Numbered from the stretch's first letter, positions 24,363 through 35,310 are shown. The stretch is DNA of 35,369 nt from Oceanobacillus caeni (GCF_019037185.1 NZ_JAHHXM010000031.1:1-35369); one strand, 5' to 3'. The notes: a model not told the origin generated them from the sequence alone. Numbers and translations: made by a program.

Positions 24363-24920
24363 ATGCAAAACGATTATATTCATGAAGATATTGAAAAGGT
24401 CTTAATATCGGAGGAGGAAATAAAGTTAAAATGCAAAGAATTAGGTCAACAACTTACAGAGGAATATAAAGAGAAGTTCCCGTTGGCAGTAGGAGTTTTA
24501 AAAGGTGCCTTACCTTTTATGTCTGATATTTTGAGGAATATGGACTGTCATGTTGAAATGGATTTTATGGATGTTTCAAGTTATGGAAATGAAACAAAAT
24601 CTTCCGGAGAAGTGAAAATTGTTAAAGACCTAAATACAAAAGTAGAAGGCCGAGACTTAGTCATTATTGAAGATATTATTGATAGTGGTTTAACATTAAG
24701 CTATCTTGTAGATTTATTTAAATATCGTAAGGCGAATTCTATTAAAATTGTTACATTATTGGATAAGCCAGAAGGAAGAACTGCAAACATAAAAGCAGAT
24801 TTAGTTGGATTTAATGTTCCGAATGAGTTTGTAGTTGGTTATGGCTTGGATTATGCGGAAAGATACCGTAATTTACCGTACATAGGTGTTCTTAAACCAA
24901 AAATATATGGTGGAGAATAA
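24363..24920 (+). CDS. hprT: Hypoxanthine phosphoribosyltransferase
   Basis: HprT salvages hypoxanthine (and guanine) with PRPP to make IMP or GMP. The 185-residue protein has the type I PRPP motif [17 protein letters not shown] (about 99-115), the flexible loop region around [15 protein letters not shown], and C-terminal [17 protein letters not shown]. Strong AGGAGG lies upstream. In B. subtilis this enzyme is inhibited by (p)ppGpp. It is co-transcribed with tilS by spacing. The gap of about 160 bases before ftsH contains the ftsH promoter. Confidence 0.95.
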   Translation: MQNDYIHEDIEKVLISEEEIKLKCKELGQQLTEEYKEKFPLAVGVLKGALPFMSDILRNMDCHVEMDFMDVSSYGNETKSSGEVKIVKDLNTKVEGRDLVIIEDIIDSGLTLSYLVDLFKYRKANSIKIVTLLDKPEGRTANIKADLVGFNVPNEFVVGYGLDYAERYRNLPYIGVLKPKIYGGE

Positions 24921-25013
24921 GATTATTTGTCTTACTGACTAATTGGAGATAGAAGAAAGATCTCACTGAATAAATCTCACTATATTATTTATTGAATGTT
25001 TTAGGTAAATTAG

Positions 25014-25043
25014 TTGTAAATAAAGTTTTCCATATGATACGAT
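25014..25043 (+). promoter_or_regulatory. Candidate sigma-A promoter of ftsH
   Basis: TTGTAA (25014-25019), 18 bases, TACGAT (25038-25043), about 35 bases before the ftsH start. Moderate match. Confidence 0.4.
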
Positions 25044-25079
25044 GAACTATAGTTTTCCCCATACGGGAGGAGGTACGAA

Positions 25080-27080
25080 ATGAATCAGATCTTTCGGAAT
25101 GTGTTCTTTTGGATACTTATTTTCTTTGTAGTAATCGGAGTCTTTGGCGTATTCAAAGGACAAGGTGAAGATAGAGAACAATTTGATGTAAGGGAATTTA
25201 TGGATGAATTAAATGCCGGAAATGTTGATGAAATGACTTTGCAACCGGCAAATGGAATTTACCGTATTACTGGTGAATTAAAAGATAAAACAACATTTGT
25301 TACACAAGTACCTGACAATACAAATGTTATTTCTCAAGTTACGGAAACAGCAACAGATCAAGGAGTTCTTCAGGTTGCGGAGGAAGAACAACCTAGCCCT
25401 TGGTTAACTTTCTTAACTGGAATCCTTCCTTTCTTGTTGATTGGACTATTTATATTATTTATTTTTAGTCAAGCTCAAGGCGGTGGCGGCGGTGGTCGCG
25501 TAATGAACTTCGGTAAGAGTAAGGCTAAAATGTATACAGAAGAGAAGAAAAAGGTTCGTTTTAAAGATGTTGCAGGTGCAGATGAGGAAAAACAAGAACT
25601 TATTGAAGTGGTTGATTTCTTAAAAGACCCACGTAAATTCTCAGCTGTTGGTGCACGTATACCTAAAGGGGTTCTACTTGTTGGCCCTCCTGGAACAGGT
25701 AAAACATTACTTGCTCGTGCTGTTGCAGGTGAAGCGGGTGTTCCGTTTTTCTCCATCAGTGGTTCAGACTTTGTTGAAATGTTCGTTGGGGTAGGTGCTT
25801 CCCGAGTACGTGATTTATTTGAGAACGCGAAGAAAAATGCTCCTTGTATTATATTTATAGATGAAATTGATGCAGTTGGTAGACAACGTGGTGCTGGCCT
25901 TGGTGGTGGCCATGACGAACGTGAACAAACTCTTAACCAATTGCTAGTGGAAATGGACGGTTTTGATGCAAACGAAGGAATTATTATTATCGCTGCAACA
26001 AACCGTGCGGATATATTAGACCCAGCGTTATTACGTCCTGGACGTTTTGACCGTCAGATTACAGTAGACCGTCCAGATGTAAACGGCCGTGAAGCTGTAC
26101 TTAAAGTACATGCTAGAAATAAACCGTTGGATAAATCAGTGGATTTAAGAACAATTGCGATGAGAACCCCAGGCTTCTCTGGCGCAGATTTAGAAAATTT
26201 ACTGAACGAAGCGGCATTAGTTGCTGCACGGGATGATAGAAAGACAATTAATAAAGATGATATTGATGAAGCGACAGACCGTGTTATTGCAGGTCCAGCT
26301 AAGAAGAGCAGGGTCATTTCTAAGAAGGAAAGAAATATCGTTGCTTACCATGAGAGTGGACATACAGTTATCGGTATGGTTCTTGATGAAGCCGATATGG
26401 TGCATAAGGTAACGATTGTACCCCGTGGGCAAGCTGGCGGATATGCAGTTATGCTTCCTAAAGAAGACCGTTATTTCATGACAAAACCAGAATTATTCGA
26501 TAAGATAACAGGGCTACTCGGTGGACGAGTGGCAGAAGAAATTATTTTTGGCGAGGTAAGTACCGGTGCTCATAATGACTTCCAACGTGCTACAAATATT
26601 GCGCATAAGATGATTACTGAGTATGGTATGAGTGATAAAATTGGTCCGCTACAATTCTCTAGCGGTGGTGGCGGTAATGTATTCTTAGGTCGTGATATTC
26701 AGAACGAACAAACCTATAGTGATACAATCGCTTATGAAATTGATAAAGAAATGCAAAACTTTATTAATCATTGTTACGACCGAGCTAAAAAGATTCTTAC
26801 TGAGCATAAAGAACAATTAGAATTAATCGCACAAACTCTACTTGAAGTAGAAACATTAGAAGCGAAGCAAATTAAATCTTTATTTGAAGAAGGAAAAATG
26901 CCAGACCCTGACGTCATCGATCATAAGGAAGATGTGAAAGTAAACATTAACTCTAAAGACGATGAGAATGCGGTGGGTTCTTCATATGAAGAGGCGAAAG
27001 ATAAAGTTGAGGAAGCTAAGGATAAAGAAGGAAGCAAGTCAGAAACCAAAGCTTCGGATGAAGACAAAGATAATAAATAA
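25080..27080 (+). CDS. ftsH: ATP-dependent zinc metalloprotease FtsH
   Basis: FtsH degrades misfolded membrane proteins and regulators; in B. subtilis it affects sporulation through Spo0E. The 666-residue protein has an N-terminal membrane helix (about 7-25), an extracytoplasmic domain, and a second helix (about 107-130) followed by glycines. The AAA+ domain has Walker A GPPGTGKT (about 202-209), Walker [12 protein letters not shown] and the SRH arginines ([12 protein letters not shown]). The zinc protease has HESGH (about 424-428) and a third ligand near DFQRAT. The tail beyond residue 605 is highly charged and repetitive in Glu, Lys and Asp. GGGAGGAGG precedes the ATG. Confidence 0.97.
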   Translation: MNQIFRNVFFWILIFFVVIGVFGVFKGQGEDREQFDVREFMDELNAGNVDEMTLQPANGIYRITGELKDKTTFVTQVPDNTNVISQVTETATDQGVLQVAEEEQPSPWLTFLTGILPFLLIGLFILFIFSQAQGGGGGGRVMNFGKSKAKMYTEEKKKVRFKDVAGADEEKQELIEVVDFLKDPRKFSAVGARIPKGVLLVGPPGTGKTLLARAVAGEAGVPFFSISGSDFVEMFVGVGASRVRDLFENAKKNAPCIIFIDEIDAVGRQRGAGLGGGHDEREQTLNQLLVEMDGFDANEGIIIIAATNRADILDPALLRPGRFDRQITVDRPDVNGREAVLKVHARNKPLDKSVDLRTIAMRTPGFSGADLENLLNEAALVAARDDRKTINKDDIDEATDRVIAGPAKKSRVISKKERNIVAYHESGHTVIGMVLDEADMVHKVTIVPRGQAGGYAVMLPKEDRYFMTKPELFDKITGLLGGRVAEEIIFGEVSTGAHNDFQRATNIAHKMITEYGMSDKIGPLQFSSGGGGNVFLGRDIQNEQTYSDTIAYEIDKEMQNFINHCYDRAKKILTEHKEQLELIAQTLLEVETLEAKQIKSLFEEGKMPDPDVIDHKEDVKVNINSKDDENAVGSSYEEAKDKVEEAKDKEGSKSETKASDEDKDNK

Positions 27081-27083
27081 GAT

Positions 27084-27118
27084 AAAAACAGTCACTTTTA
27101 GTAAAAGTGGCTGTTTTT
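27084..27118 (+). terminator. ftsH terminator
   Basis: AAAAACAGTCACTTTT (27084-27099) pairs with AAAAGTGGCTGTTTTT (27103-27118) with one mismatch and a 3-base loop; the right arm is its own T-run. Confidence 0.85.
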
Positions 27119-27127
27119 GTTCTATTT

Positions 27128-27192
27128 TGCAGGTAGAAGGTCTTTTATGGACTCCAATAACTCTATTACATAAAGATTTGCCTAAGTTCTCT
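27128..27192 (+). repeat. Degenerate family A repeat
   Basis: Contains GCAGGTAG-AAGG, GGACTCCAATAACTC and CATAAAGATTTG in the family A order, then decays. Again it starts about ten bases after an intrinsic terminator. Confidence 0.45.
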
Positions 27193-27310
27193 TAAACCGC
27201 TTAGACCACGCTTTTTGTTTTGAGAGCAAATTATGGTATATTTTACACGTATGTATCGGTATTTTTAAGGAGTAATAGTGTAAGAATAGCTCAAGAAAGG
27301 TTTGGTAGAA

Positions 27311-28093
27311 ATGCTTTTTGTTATAGATGTGGGAAATACAAATACAGTATTAGGTGTTTTTGAGGACGACACGTTAGAATACGAGTGGCGTATAAAAACT
27401 GATCGATATAAAACAGAAGATGAATTTGGAATGTTAATCCAATCGCTTTTTGAATTTAAGAATCTTAAGTTTACAGATATAGATAGCATTATAATCTCCT
27501 CTGTAGTCCCACCAATCATGTTCTCTTTAGAAAAAATGAGCCGTGATTATTTTAATCTAGAACCACATGTTATAGGTAAAGAAAGCTTCAGTAAGTATTT
27601 GAAAATGAATTACCCTAATCCAAAGGAAATTGGAGCGGACCGTGTTGTAAATGCGGTTGCTGCTATAGAAGAGTATGGCGGGCCACTTATTGTAATCGAC
27701 TTTGGAACTGCCACTACCTATTGCTATATTAATGAAAAAGAAGAGTATTGTGGGGGTATTATAGCCCCAGGTATGAATATATCGATGGAGGCCTTGTATA
27801 CTAAAGCATCTAAACTTCCAAGGATTGAGATCGAATCTCCAGATAGTGTACTTGGAAAAACAACAATCGATGGCATGAAATCTGGTATTTATTATGGAAC
27901 CATAGGAATGATAGATGGAATCGTAAACCGAATGAAAGATGAACTAAACACATCACCAAAGGTTATTGCAACTGGCGGTCTATCTCAGTTAATAGCGGAG
28001 GACTCTACTACAATTGATGAGGTGAATCCGCATTTAACGTTAAAAGGTTTATACATTATTTATAAAGAAATCGCCAAAGAAAACGATCATTAA
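27311..28093 (+). CDS. coaX: Type III pantothenate kinase CoaX
   Basis: CoaX phosphorylates pantothenate, the first step to coenzyme A. The 260-residue protein is of the type III, ASKHA-fold class: phosphate loop [13 protein letters not shown] (about 3-15), [11 protein letters not shown], and [11 protein letters not shown] with the monovalent-cation-site segment [11 protein letters not shown]. The ATG at 27311 lies ten bases after AAAGG; the in-frame TTG at 27302 is too close to that site. Length fits B. subtilis (258). hslO follows after 15 bases. Confidence 0.94.
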   Translation: MLFVIDVGNTNTVLGVFEDDTLEYEWRIKTDRYKTEDEFGMLIQSLFEFKNLKFTDIDSIIISSVVPPIMFSLEKMSRDYFNLEPHVIGKESFSKYLKMNYPNPKEIGADRVVNAVAAIEEYGGPLIVIDFGTATTYCYINEKEEYCGGIIAPGMNISMEALYTKASKLPRIEIESPDSVLGKTTIDGMKSGIYYGTIGMIDGIVNRMKDELNTSPKVIATGGLSQLIAEDSTTIDEVNPHLTLKGLYIIYKEIAKENDH

Positions 28094-28108
28094 AGGAGTC
28101 GAATATAA

Positions 28109-28978
28109 ATGAAAGATTATTTGATAAAAGCAACAGCGTTCAACGGAATGATTCGTGCTTATGCAACTTCAACAACGGAGATGGTAGAAGAAGCTAGAAG
28201 AAGACAAGACACATGGGCAACGGCTTCAGCTGCATTGGGAAGAACTCTTACCATTACGGCAATGATGGGAGCCATGTTAAAAGGAGAAGACTCGATTACG
28301 GTTAAGGTGGAAGGAGATGGGCCAATCGGTGCAATTATAACAGATGGAAATGCGAAAGGAGAGGTTCGTGGATACGTAATAAACCCACATGTAGATTTCG
28401 ACTTAAATGAAAAAGGAAAATTAGACGTAAGACGAGCTGTAGGTACACAAGGTAGAGTAAGTGTTATTAAAGATTTGGGACTTAGAGATTACTTTACAGG
28501 AGAGGTTCCTATTATTTCTGGGGAAATAAGTGAAGATTTCACCTACTATTTTGCTTCATCGGAACAAGTCCCAAGTGCTGTTGGAGCAGGAGTGCTTGTT
28601 AATCCTGATCATACCATTTTAGCTGCTGGTGGATTTATCGTTCAAGTTATGCCAGGTGCGGACGAAGAACTGGTTAATAAGTTAGAGAAAAGGGTGAATA
28701 GTATCCCTGCTATTAGTACATTAATTAGAGAAGGAAATACACCAGAACAAATCTTAGAACGTTTATTGGGTGAAGGTGAAGTTAAGTTTCATGAAAAAAT
28801 GCCAGTTGAGTTCCGTTGTAAGTGTTCTAAGGAGAGAATCGCTAATGCAATCGTTGGACTGGGAAATGAGGAAATTCAGAGTATGATAGACGAAGATCAA
28901 GGGGCTGAAGCTAGTTGTCACTTTTGTAATGAAAAATACCATTTTACAGTTGAAGAATTGGAAGAGCTGAAACGGTAA
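28109..28978 (+). CDS. hslO: Redox-regulated chaperonin Hsp33
   Basis: Hsp33 is a holdase activated by oxidation that protects proteins during oxidative unfolding stress. The 289-residue protein starts [17 protein letters not shown]. Its C-terminal redox switch has the four zinc cysteines, C237-x-C239 (RCKCSKER) and C270-x2-C273 (CHFC). Family motifs [16 protein letters not shown] and [17 protein letters not shown] are present. AAAGGAG precedes the ATG. It is the second gene of a coaX-hslO-yacD run with 15- and 19-base gaps. Confidence 0.96.
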   Translation: MKDYLIKATAFNGMIRAYATSTTEMVEEARRRQDTWATASAALGRTLTITAMMGAMLKGEDSITVKVEGDGPIGAIITDGNAKGEVRGYVINPHVDFDLNEKGKLDVRRAVGTQGRVSVIKDLGLRDYFTGEVPIISGEISEDFTYYFASSEQVPSAVGAGVLVNPDHTILAAGGFIVQVMPGADEELVNKLEKRVNSIPAISTLIREGNTPEQILERLLGEGEVKFHEKMPVEFRCKCSKERIANAIVGLGNEEIQSMIDEDQGAEASCHFCNEKYHFTVEELEELKR

Positions 28979-28997
28979 TGAAAGGGGCCCATAAAAA

Positions 28998-29894
28998 ATG
29001 TCCAAAAGATTACTGATCAGTATTATCGTTGTTCTTCTAATTACCAATATTGCAACATTAGTCATGTTGAATCAAGGTCATCAGGTAGCGATTGACAGTA
29101 ATCATGAGAGGCTTTCCGCACGGGATGTCGTGGCAGAAATAAATGGGGAAGAAATTACTTATATAGAATGGATTAATTCATTAATCAATAGGAACGGAAA
29201 GAGTCAACTAAAAACATTAATTAATCAAGAAGTCGTACATCAATTAGCTGATCAATATCATATTGAAGTTGACGAAAAGATAATTAAAAGAGATATTTCT
29301 CTTTTGACATCAATGCAAGGAATAATGACAAAGGAAGAGGCCAAAAGGTTAGAAAGAGATTTACGAAACGATATCATTTATCGTTATCAATTGGAGAGAC
29401 TATTAGCGATGGATCATTCCGTAACGGAAGAAGAAGTACAGACCTATTATCAAAAGTATAAAAGTCAATACAATTTTTCTGAAGCAATGCAAATCTCACA
29501 TATTCTCGTTGATAATGCTAGGATAGCTAATAAGGTAAAAAAAGAACTAGATGAAGGAGCAACTTTTTCATTGCTGGCTAAAGAATACTCAAAAGATAAA
29601 GAAACAAGAAGTAATGGCGGTTATATTGGCTTTATTCATACTAAAAGTCAGTTTTTCCCTAATGGTTATGAGAGTGTAGCGCGAACCATGAATGAACATT
29701 CTTATAGCGAGCCATTTCAAACGGAAAATGGGGTGGCCATTATTTATTTACACCGTAAACTACCATCTATTGAGTTTTCATATGAAGAATTAAAGCCTTA
29801 TATAGAAAGTGAATTAGCCTTAGAGCAATTAGATCAAACTCTTTCTGCTGAAGCATTATGGGAAAAGTTAAATGTGAAGTGGATATATGATTGA
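28998..29894 (+). CDS. yacD: PpiC-type peptidyl-prolyl isomerase, YacD
   Basis: A 298-residue protein with an N-terminal signal or membrane anchor (about residues 4-26, rich in I, V and L). A SurA-like N-terminal helical region follows (DVVAEINGEEITYIEWINSL, then a conserved QLERLLA segment). The parvulin domain spans about residues 160-255: AMQISHILVDNA, FSLLAKEYSKDKETRSNGG, FQTENGVAIIYLH. It probably assists folding of secreted proteins outside the membrane, like PrsA, but there is no lipobox cysteine, so it looks membrane-anchored rather than a lipoprotein. Substrates are unknown. The position between hslO and cysK matches B. subtilis YacD. Confidence 0.88.
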   Translation: MSKRLLISIIVVLLITNIATLVMLNQGHQVAIDSNHERLSARDVVAEINGEEITYIEWINSLINRNGKSQLKTLINQEVVHQLADQYHIEVDEKIIKRDISLLTSMQGIMTKEEAKRLERDLRNDIIYRYQLERLLAMDHSVTEEEVQTYYQKYKSQYNFSEAMQISHILVDNARIANKVKKELDEGATFSLLAKEYSKDKETRSNGGYIGFIHTKSQFFPNGYESVARTMNEHSYSEPFQTENGVAIIYLHRKLPSIEFSYEELKPYIESELALEQLDQTLSAEALWEKLNVKWIYD

Positions 29895-29927
29895 TCATAA
29901 GTCATTTGAGATTTTCCAGCTTTTTAG

Positions 29928-29956
29928 TTGACAGAATGGAATAAAAGTTATAAATT
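29928..29956 (+). promoter_or_regulatory. Sigma-A promoter of cysK
   Basis: TTGACA (29928-29933), exactly 17 bases, TAAATT (29951-29956), about 40 bases before cysK. I could not identify a clear CymR operator. Confidence 0.7.
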
Positions 29957-29998
29957 AATCATATAAGAATACTAGGATTAGGATGAGGAGGAATTTTT

Positions 29999-30928
29999 GT
30001 GAGAGTGGCGGATTCGATAACAGGATTAATTGGAGAAACTCCAATTGTTAAATTAAATAATATGACAGATGAGAATAGTGCAGATATTTACTTGAAGTTA
30101 GAATTTTTTAATCCAGGTAGTTCAGTGAAAGATCGTATTGGCTTGGCTATGATTGAAGCAGCTGAAAAAGAAGGAGTATTAAAACCTGGTGACACCATCA
30201 TTGAACCAACCAGCGGAAATACTGGTATTGGTTTAGCGATGGTTGCGGCAGCAAAGGGATATAAAGCAATCTTAGTGATGCCAGATACAATGAGTATGGA
30301 ACGACGTAATTTATTACGTGCTTATGGGGCGGAGCTTATTCTAACTCCTGGTGCAGATGGAATGAAAGGTGCAATTGCCAAGGCTGAAGAGTTACAGAAG
30401 GAAAAAGGCTACTTTGTTCCACAACAATTTAATAATAAAGCTAACGTTGATGTACATGAACGTACTACTGGTAAGGAAATCGTGGAGCAAATGTCTGATG
30501 GGCTAGATGCATTTATTGCAGGTATTGGTACTGGTGGAACTATCACAGGTGCTGGTAAAGTCCTAAGAGAAAAATTTAAGAACATAAAAATATATGCTGT
30601 TGAACCTTCAGCATCACCGGTTTTATCTGGTGGTAACCCAGGCCCACATAAAATCCAAGGTTTAGGAGCAGGATTTGTACCTGAAATTTTAAACACGGAT
30701 ATATATGATGAAATTATCCAGATTGAGAATGAGGAAGCATTTGAAACTTCACGCCAAGTGGCAAAAACAAACGGAATTTTAGGTGGTATTTCAGCGGGTG
30801 CTGCAGTTGCTGCAGCTAAAAAAGTAGCAAAAGAATTAGGTAAAGGTAAAAAGGTATTAGCAATCATTCCAGATAACGGGGAACGTTACTTGTCGACCCC
30901 ACTTTACCAATTTGATGAAGAAAATTAA
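29999..30928 (+). CDS. cysK: Cysteine synthase (O-acetylserine sulfhydrylase)
   Basis: CysK makes cysteine from O-acetylserine and sulfide using pyridoxal phosphate. The 309-residue protein has the cofactor lysine K44 in [12 protein letters not shown], the substrate loop [11 protein letters not shown] (about 70-80) and the phosphate-binding [13 protein letters not shown] (about 177-189). In B. subtilis it also binds CymR as a sensor of O-acetylserine. The start is GTG at 29999, with GAGGAGG upstream. The pab genes that follow cysK in B. subtilis are missing here. Confidence 0.96.
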   Translation: MRVADSITGLIGETPIVKLNNMTDENSADIYLKLEFFNPGSSVKDRIGLAMIEAAEKEGVLKPGDTIIEPTSGNTGIGLAMVAAAKGYKAILVMPDTMSMERRNLLRAYGAELILTPGADGMKGAIAKAEELQKEKGYFVPQQFNNKANVDVHERTTGKEIVEQMSDGLDAFIAGIGTGGTITGAGKVLREKFKNIKIYAVEPSASPVLSGGNPGPHKIQGLGAGFVPEILNTDIYDEIIQIENEEAFETSRQVAKTNGILGGISAGAAVAAAKKVAKELGKGKKVLAIIPDNGERYLSTPLYQFDEEN

Positions 30929-30929
30929 G

Positions 30930-31022
30930 AGCAAAGGCGCAAGCACCCACAAGGGTATAAGTGCGACTAACCATCAGTGGGAGATGGAGGAAAGCCTCTA
31001 CTGATGGAAGTCTTCTTTATAC
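30930..31022 (-). repeat. Inverted member of the family A group
   Basis: Read on the minus strand it begins GTATAAAGAAGACTTCC (31022 downward), then TAGTCGCACTTATAC (complement of 30955-30969) and ends GGTGCTTGCGCCTTTGC. It has an internal stem CCATCAGT (about 30971-30978) with ACTGATGG (31000-31007). It shares its first 12 bases with 5809-5820 and the TATAAGTGC-ACTA block with the family A copies, in the opposite arrangement. Confidence 0.5.
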
Positions 31023-31029
31023 TTTCTAT

Positions 31030-31080
31030 GAAGAAGGACAAAGGATTAGTTTAGACTACAATCCTTTGTCCTTCTTCGTT
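31030..31080 (+). terminator. Long perfect hairpin, probable cysK terminator
   Basis: GAAGAAGGACAAAGGATT (31030-31047) and AATCCTTTGTCCTTCTTC (31060-31077) are perfectly complementary over 18 bases, with a 12-base loop. Only GTTT follows, so termination may be weak. A repeat-borne hairpin is an alternative. Confidence 0.55.
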
Positions 31081-31157
31081 TCCAAGGAGAAAGCTGGAAG
31101 GAGCTTTATATAGTATGATAGGATTAAATAAAAACATATCGGAAGAGGGACAGTGAA

Positions 31158-31982
31158 ATGGAATTAAAGACAGCAACCAAAACACTGCATTTGTCTAAGC
31201 GAACACACATTATGGGAATATTGAATGTTACTCCGGATTCTTTTTCTGATGGAGGAAATTATACAACCATTGAGAAAGCAATAGGACAGGCCAAAAGAAT
31301 GGAACAAGAAGGTGCGGATATTATAGATATAGGTGGAGAGTCAACACGACCCGGTCATATCCCTATATCGTCCAAGGAAGAAGTTGAAAGGGTTGTACCT
31401 GTCATTAAGGCAATTAAGGAGCATGTTAATTTACCCATCTCTATAGATACATTTAAAGCAGAAACAGCCCGACATGCTGTTGAAGCGGGTGCAGATATGA
31501 TTAATGATATATGGGGAGCAAAGAAAGATCCAGAAATTGCAAATGTTGCAAGAGAATATAATGTGCCAATTATTCTAATGCATAATCGTGACAATGAAAA
31601 TTATCAAACCCTTATTGATGATATGAAAAAAGATTTAGAGGGAAGTATTGAAATAGCTTTAAAAGCTGGTGTACGAAGGGAGAATATTATTCTCGATCCA
31701 GGAGTAGGATTCGCGAAATCCGGAACAGATAATTTAGTGGTAATGAATAACTTGGAACAGTTTGTACAAATGGGTTATCCACTTTTATTAGCTACTTCCC
31801 GTAAAAGATTTATCGGTAGTACTTTAAATATTACGGAGCCAACCAAGCGTGACATAGGGACAGGCGCAACGACATGCCTAGGAATCGTTAAAGGGGCTCA
31901 TATGGTTCGTGTTCATAATGTGAGACTGAATGTGGAGCTTGCAAGAATGATGGACACAATGCTTCGTGAAGGGAGAAGATAA
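31158..31982 (+). CDS. folP: Dihydropteroate synthase
   Basis: FolP (Sul) joins p-aminobenzoate to 6-hydroxymethyl-dihydropterin pyrophosphate; it is the sulfonamide target. The 274-residue TIM-barrel protein has both family signatures, IMGILNVTPDSFSDGG (about 18-33) and GADIIDIGGESTRPG (about 53-67), plus INDIWGAK and LDPGVGFAKS. GAAGAGGGACAG precedes the ATG. It is the first gene of a folP-folB-folK-yazB run with tiny gaps or overlaps. The p-aminobenzoate genes normally upstream are absent from this locus. Confidence 0.96.
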   Translation: MELKTATKTLHLSKRTHIMGILNVTPDSFSDGGNYTTIEKAIGQAKRMEQEGADIIDIGGESTRPGHIPISSKEEVERVVPVIKAIKEHVNLPISIDTFKAETARHAVEAGADMINDIWGAKKDPEIANVAREYNVPIILMHNRDNENYQTLIDDMKKDLEGSIEIALKAGVRRENIILDPGVGFAKSGTDNLVVMNNLEQFVQMGYPLLLATSRKRFIGSTLNITEPTKRDIGTGATTCLGIVKGAHMVRVHNVRLNVELARMMDTMLREGRR

Positions 31983-31984
31983 CT

Positions 31985-32350
31985 TTGGATAAGATTTTAT
32001 TAAACCAGTTACAGTTTTATGGTTTCCACGGATTAATGCCAGAAGAAAAAAGATTAGGCCAACGATTTATTGTAGATATTGTGTTATACACTGATTTACG
32101 TAAAGCTGGTCGAACAGATGATATGTTAGATTCTATTCATTATGGCGAGGTATATGAAATGGTAAAAAGAATTGTGGAAGGGGAATCCAAAAACTTACTT
32201 GAGGCTGTGGCGGAGGATATAGCCAATGCGCTACTTTCATCTTTCAATCGTTTAAATGCTTGTACGGTAAAAGTAATTAAGCCAGATCCACCAATTCCGG
32301 GACATTATGAATCTGTTGAAGTAGAGATATATAGGGAGAAAGTAAAATGA
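31985..32350 (+). CDS. folB: Dihydroneopterin aldolase
   Basis: FolB converts 7,8-dihydroneopterin to 6-hydroxymethyl-dihydropterin and glycolaldehyde. The 121-residue protein has the conserved start LNQLQFYGFHGLMPEEKRLG with the active-site region of the fold, IHYGEVYEMVKRIVEGE, and the catalytic lysine in VKVIKPDPPIPGHYESV. The start is TTG 31985, two bases after the folP stop, with AGGGAGAAG in the end of folP. Its stop overlaps the folK start by four bases. Confidence 0.94.
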   Translation: MDKILLNQLQFYGFHGLMPEEKRLGQRFIVDIVLYTDLRKAGRTDDMLDSIHYGEVYEMVKRIVEGESKNLLEAVAEDIANALLSSFNRLNACTVKVIKPDPPIPGHYESVEVEIYREKVK

Positions 32351-32859
32351 ATCAAGCATATATATCGTTAGGAACGAACATAGAACCACGAATAGATTAT
32401 TTAGAGGATGCCTTAAAATTACTTGAGGAAAATGAAAATATAACCATCAAAGCCCAATCATCCGTTTATGAAACAGTGCCAGTTGGGTATACAGACCAAA
32501 ATGACTTTTTAAATATCGTGATTGGTATAGTAACATCCCTTTCATCCATGGAACTTCTTAAATATTGTCAAAGTATTGAAGATAAGTTAGGTAGGAAGAG
32601 AGAGATACGTTTCGGTCCAAGAACAATTGACCTTGACATTTTAACGTATAATAACGAAAATAGTACAGTAGAAGAATTGCTTATTCCGCATCCTAGAATG
32701 CATGAGCGTGCATTTGTACTTATTCCATTACATGAAATTGCCCCTGATTTTATGATTCCGACTTGGAATAAGTATCCAGGAGATCTACTTAGTAAACTTC
32801 AAGAGGCAGACATAAAGGGAGTAAGGAAATGGATTCGAAGCGAATTGGAAGAAGAATAA
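32347..32859 (+). CDS. folK: HPPK, hydroxymethyl-dihydropterin pyrophosphokinase
   Basis: FolK transfers pyrophosphate from ATP to 6-hydroxymethyl-dihydropterin, giving the FolP substrate. The 170-residue protein has the start AYISLGTNIEPRIDYLEDAL, SSVYETVPVGYTDQNDFLN, and the HPPK signature RFGPRTIDLDIL (about 92-103), followed by IPHPRMHERAFVLIPL. It overlaps folB by four bases and yazB by 31 bases, so the three are translationally linked. Confidence 0.96.
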   Translation: MNQAYISLGTNIEPRIDYLEDALKLLEENENITIKAQSSVYETVPVGYTDQNDFLNIVIGIVTSLSSMELLKYCQSIEDKLGRKREIRFGPRTIDLDILTYNNENSTVEELLIPHPRMHERAFVLIPLHEIAPDFMIPTWNKYPGDLLSKLQEADIKGVRKWIRSELEEE

Positions 32860-33032
32860 AAGCCTTTCGTAAATTAAAAGGGTATACCCAAATTGATTTT
32901 GCAAAGGAATTAAATGTTTCTATTTCTCAAATTGGAAATGTGGAAAGAGGGACAAAACCTGTAACAGACGAATTAATGAATCAAATTGCGGATGTTCTTG
33001 ATATACCAAAAGAGGAAATTACAATGGAGTAA
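32829..33032 (+). CDS. yazB: Small XRE-family HTH protein YazB
   Basis: A 67-residue protein that is almost entirely a Cro/CI helix-turn-helix: IGRRIKAFRKLKGYTQIDFA, ELNVSISQIGNVERGTKPVT, and IADVLDIPKEEITME. The recognition helix is around residues 28-38. GGAG (32819-32822) places the ATG within the end of folK. It matches YazB of B. subtilis in position and length. Its DNA target is unknown; location suggests possible control of the folate operon, but no operator is evident. dusB, which follows it in B. subtilis, is missing. Confidence 0.9.
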   Translation: MDSKRIGRRIKAFRKLKGYTQIDFAKELNVSISQIGNVERGTKPVTDELMNQIADVLDIPKEEITME

Positions 33033-33148
33033 TTTATAAAGAAAATAACCTCGTTGAATCACGTGATCAATTATTACATCCTTATATAACTATGTAGAAA
33101 AGTTGAAGCTGAAAGTAAAGTTTCATACCTTCTTTTCTACCAAGAAAT

Positions 33149-33176
33149 CTGCCAGCGGCTTTACTGGCAGCTTTTT
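33149..33176 (+). terminator. Terminator of the folate operon
   Basis: CTGCCAG (33149-33155) pairs with CTGGCAG (33164-33170), then CTTTTTA. It lies about 120 bases after yazB in the 300-base gap where dusB would be. The rest of that gap is AT-rich and shows only the lysS promoter candidate. Confidence 0.75.
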
Positions 33177-33281
33177 AAATAAATATGATGAAGTACATAC
33201 CATACAATTGAAGTATTTAAAATAAATCAAAAGGTTATAATGCGTTAGAAGATAAGGTTTTAATTCGATATACGTGAATAA

Positions 33282-34814
<1,533 letters not shown>

Positions 34815-34817
34815 TAT

Positions 34818-34862
34818 AAAAGCTTTGAACTAATACTATGTTTTAGTTCAAAGCTTTTTTTC
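34818..34862 (+). terminator. lysS terminator
   Basis: AAAGCTTTGAACTAA (34818-34832) pairs with TTAGTTCAAAGCTTT (34843-34857), then further T residues. Confidence 0.9.
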
Positions 34863-35147
34863 ATGCTGCAAAAAAATGGCGGTATTATGAGTGCTTAAAA
34901 ATACTAATTGGTAAAAATGTTAGGAACGTGTAAAGATGAGAATGTACGATCTTAACTTTTTAAGGAAGTTTCATTAGGGCAAACAGGTAATATAAAGTAC
35001 CAACGAAAATTACCTTCAAAGAATTGCACTCGAAAATCCAACTGGGAGAATTATTAAGCACAGGCTAATTTAAAAGGGAAGTAAAGATAAAACAATTAGT
35101 CAGAAGCAACTCTATATTAACTTTGTTAACTTTTTGTAAAAAAGTAC
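34863..35147. other. Intergenic stretch without a recognised gene
   Basis: About 285 bases between the lysS terminator and the rRNA promoters. I see no convincing reading frame with a ribosome site, no tRNA and no family A, B or C repeat. The last part (about 35105-35145) is AT-rich and could serve as an UP element for the rRNA promoter. Confidence 0.5.
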
Positions 35148-35176
35148 TTGATTTTAATATGGATAAGTGGTAAATT
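35148..35176 (+). promoter_or_regulatory. rRNA operon promoter P1
   Basis: TTGATT (35148-35153), 17 bases, TAAATT (35171-35176), with AT-rich sequence upstream. An imperfect hairpin (35184-35210) lies between this and P2. Confidence 0.6.
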
Positions 35177-35231
35177 ATTAAACGTTGCTTCTCTAATAAG
35201 AGAGACAACAAAAAAGAGTTTTAAAAAAGTG

Positions 35232-35260
35232 TTGACTTTCAAAACTCGCCATGTTATATT
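35232..35260 (+). promoter_or_regulatory. rRNA operon promoter P2
   Basis: TTGACT (35232-35237), exactly 17 bases, TATATT (35255-35260). Tandem promoters about 80 bases apart are usual for Bacillus rRNA operons. The 16S gene itself begins beyond the window. Confidence 0.8.
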
Positions 35261-35295
35261 AATAAAGTCGCTGTTACAAAGCGGTGATAAACATT

Positions 35296-35310
35296 TGCTC
35301 TTTGAAAACT
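35296..35310 (+). promoter_or_regulatory. boxA-like antitermination signal in the rRNA leader
   Basis: TGCTCTTTGAAAACT, followed by GAACAAAACAACCA, is the leader sequence typical of Bacillaceae rRNA operons and supports reading this region as an rrn leader. Confidence 0.7.

Noticed and set aside
26962-27195. Lysine- and methionine-rich frame over the end of ftsH
   Set aside because: It is a shifted-frame shadow of the charged FtsH tail and runs through the terminator hairpin.
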